A stretch of 5,293 bases of DNA from Chitinophagales bacterium (GTDB lineage Bacteria > Bacteroidota > Bacteroidia > Chitinophagales > UBA10324). Both the position numbers and the translations under genes were made by a program. Below are positions 4,429 to 5,293 of this stretch, piece by piece (position 1 is the first letter of the stretch; every line of letters begins with the position of its first letter). Location: the NCBI GenBank assembly GCA_026786335.1, contig JAJAYG010000003.1, positions 1-5,293 of the forward strand, given 5' to 3'. The notes beneath the pieces are model-generated. The model was not told the DNA's origin and did not search any database. It saw nothing but the letters and a program-made list of their open reading frames with translations.

Positions 4429-5293
4429 ATGAAAACAATTTTCTTTTTTACAGCAATCATTATTGCTGCTTCATTTTCAGTTTCAGCTCAGCAAATAAAT
4501 ACTTCCAATACAACTACTGAGAGAAACTTCAACACCATCCGCGATAATTTTTATAAATCATTAGGGCTTTCAAAAAAAGAAATTGAGAAAGCAAAAGTGA
4601 GTAAAGAAGAAAAAGAAGAAAGCAAGAAAGATGGTTTGCTCAATCAGTTTCATCGCTGGGAATATTATATGCAAACAAGATTAGATGCTAATGGAAATAT
4701 TCCTGATCAGGGAATTGCCAATAAAGAATTTGATAATTATAAGAATCTTCATCCTGAATATTATAATACCGGAACAAGAACAATTTCATGGGAGCCATTT
4801 GGAAATGCATTGGTGCCAACGAATGGAGGAGGTGCAGGAAGAATTAACGTGATTGAGTTTGATCCTAACAATTCAGATATTATTTACATAGGTGCTGCAG
4901 GCGGCGGAATTTGGAAGAGCAGCGATGCCGGTGCAACATGGTCGGTGTTAACTGATAATTTTCCGGTAACAGGCATTGCCGATATTGCTATTGACCCTCT
5001 AAACACAAATACCATTTACGCTGCTACTGGTGATGGCTATGGTTATGAAATAGGTTTTCTTCAAAGTGACAATGATTTTTGGGGAGGCGTATACAGTGCG
5101 GGGATTTTGAAGAGCACCGATGGCGGTGCAACATGGTTCCCCACCGGATTAAGTTATGAGCAGGATAATCTGGAAATTGTTCAGCGGGTGGTGGTGCATC
5201 CTGTAAATACAAATATTGTAATTGCTTCAACACGCGGCTGCATTTACAGGTCTGTTGATGGCTGCACAACATTTACGCTTGTTGACACAAGGC
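4429..5293 (+). CDS. Secreted Asp-box (BNR/sortilin-like) beta-propeller protein, 3' end outside the window
   Basis: The frame is open from ATG 4429 to the window edge, giving 288 residues of an incomplete protein. Residues 1-20 are a signal peptide (KTIFFFTAIIIAASFSVSA, cleavage before QQ). A charged, probably helical segment follows at about 46-68 (KKEIEKAKVSKEEKEESKKD). From about 118 comes a WEPFGN motif, then GAGRINVIEFDP and YIGAAGGGIWKS, the start of a propeller. Three Asp-box repeats are visible: SSDAGATW (164-171), STDGGATW (229-236) and the weaker SVDGCTTF (275-282). Such proteins in Bacteroidota are usually large, exported, and often end in a type IX secretion sorting domain, which would lie beyond the edge and is not seen. 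Possible roles are glycan or protein binding or surface hydrolysis; no catalytic residues can be assigned. No Shine-Dalgarno is present. Confidence 0.87.
   Translation, partial: MKTIFFFTAIIIAASFSVSAQQINTSNTTTERNFNTIRDNFYKSLGLSKKEIEKAKVSKEEKEESKKDGLLNQFHRWEYYMQTRLDANGNIPDQGIANKEFDNYKNLHPEYYNTGTRTISWEPFGNALVPTNGGGAGRINVIEFDPNNSDIIYIGAAGGGIWKSSDAGATWSVLTDNFPVTGIADIAIDPLNTNTIYAATGDGYGYEIGFLQSDNDFWGGVYSAGILKSTDGGATWFPTGLSYEQDNLEIVQRVVVHPVNTNIVIASTRGCIYRSVDGCTTFTLVDTR

Noticed and set aside
5024..5272. 82-residue minus-strand frame
   Set aside because: It is antisense to the Asp-box propeller, whose repeats continue through this interval on the plus strand.

Overview
The window looks like a chromosomal segment from a member of the Bacteroidota, possibly of the Chitinophagales/Sphingobacteriales kind. 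The sequence is AT-rich. Start codons are preceded by A/T-rich tracts rather than Shine-Dalgarno sequences. Signal peptides end in the short FG/Q and SA/QQ style seen in this phylum. The last gene is the N-terminal part of a secreted Asp-box (BNR/sortilin-like) propeller protein of a type common in these bacteria. Genus and species cannot be fixed from the sequence alone.

Layout. Positions 1-315 hold no gene I can support, but contain the first copy of a 61-bp imperfect direct repeat (124-184). An ECF sigma factor runs leftward (867-316). A LuxR-type regulator with a PAS-like N-terminal part runs rightward (1083-1904). The two are divergent, and their roughly 215-bp shared upstream region carries two near-identical 26-bp palindromic boxes set 84 bp apart, a good candidate for an operator pair. 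A secreted serine hydrolase of the beta-lactamase/PF00144 family with a C-terminal DUF3471-like domain follows (2027-3595). Its 3' flank carries the second copy of the 61-bp repeat (3617-3677), which contains a perfect hairpin terminator.

To the right, an independent unit begins after a roughly 200-bp leader with a cluster of TGTAAC half-sites, one of them a perfect dyad just before the start codon. It encodes a 110-residue cytosolic protein with 18 cysteines, resembling DUF326/Csp four-helix copper-storage proteins (3886-4218). A 210-bp gap with an 11-bp inverted repeat separates it from the Asp-box protein (4429 to beyond the window edge).

How the parts may work together. The sigma factor and the LuxR regulator probably share control through the paired boxes. 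The serine hydrolase could be a target or simply a neighbour. The two 61-bp repeats bracket exactly the sigma / LuxR / hydrolase block, so it may have arrived or been duplicated as a unit, or the repeats may be a dispersed terminator-like element. The cysteine-rich protein points to copper or other soft-metal buffering and shows no clear functional link to the genes on its left. The strongest candidates for something not yet described are the paired palindromes, the repeat-bracketed block and the TGTAAC cluster.
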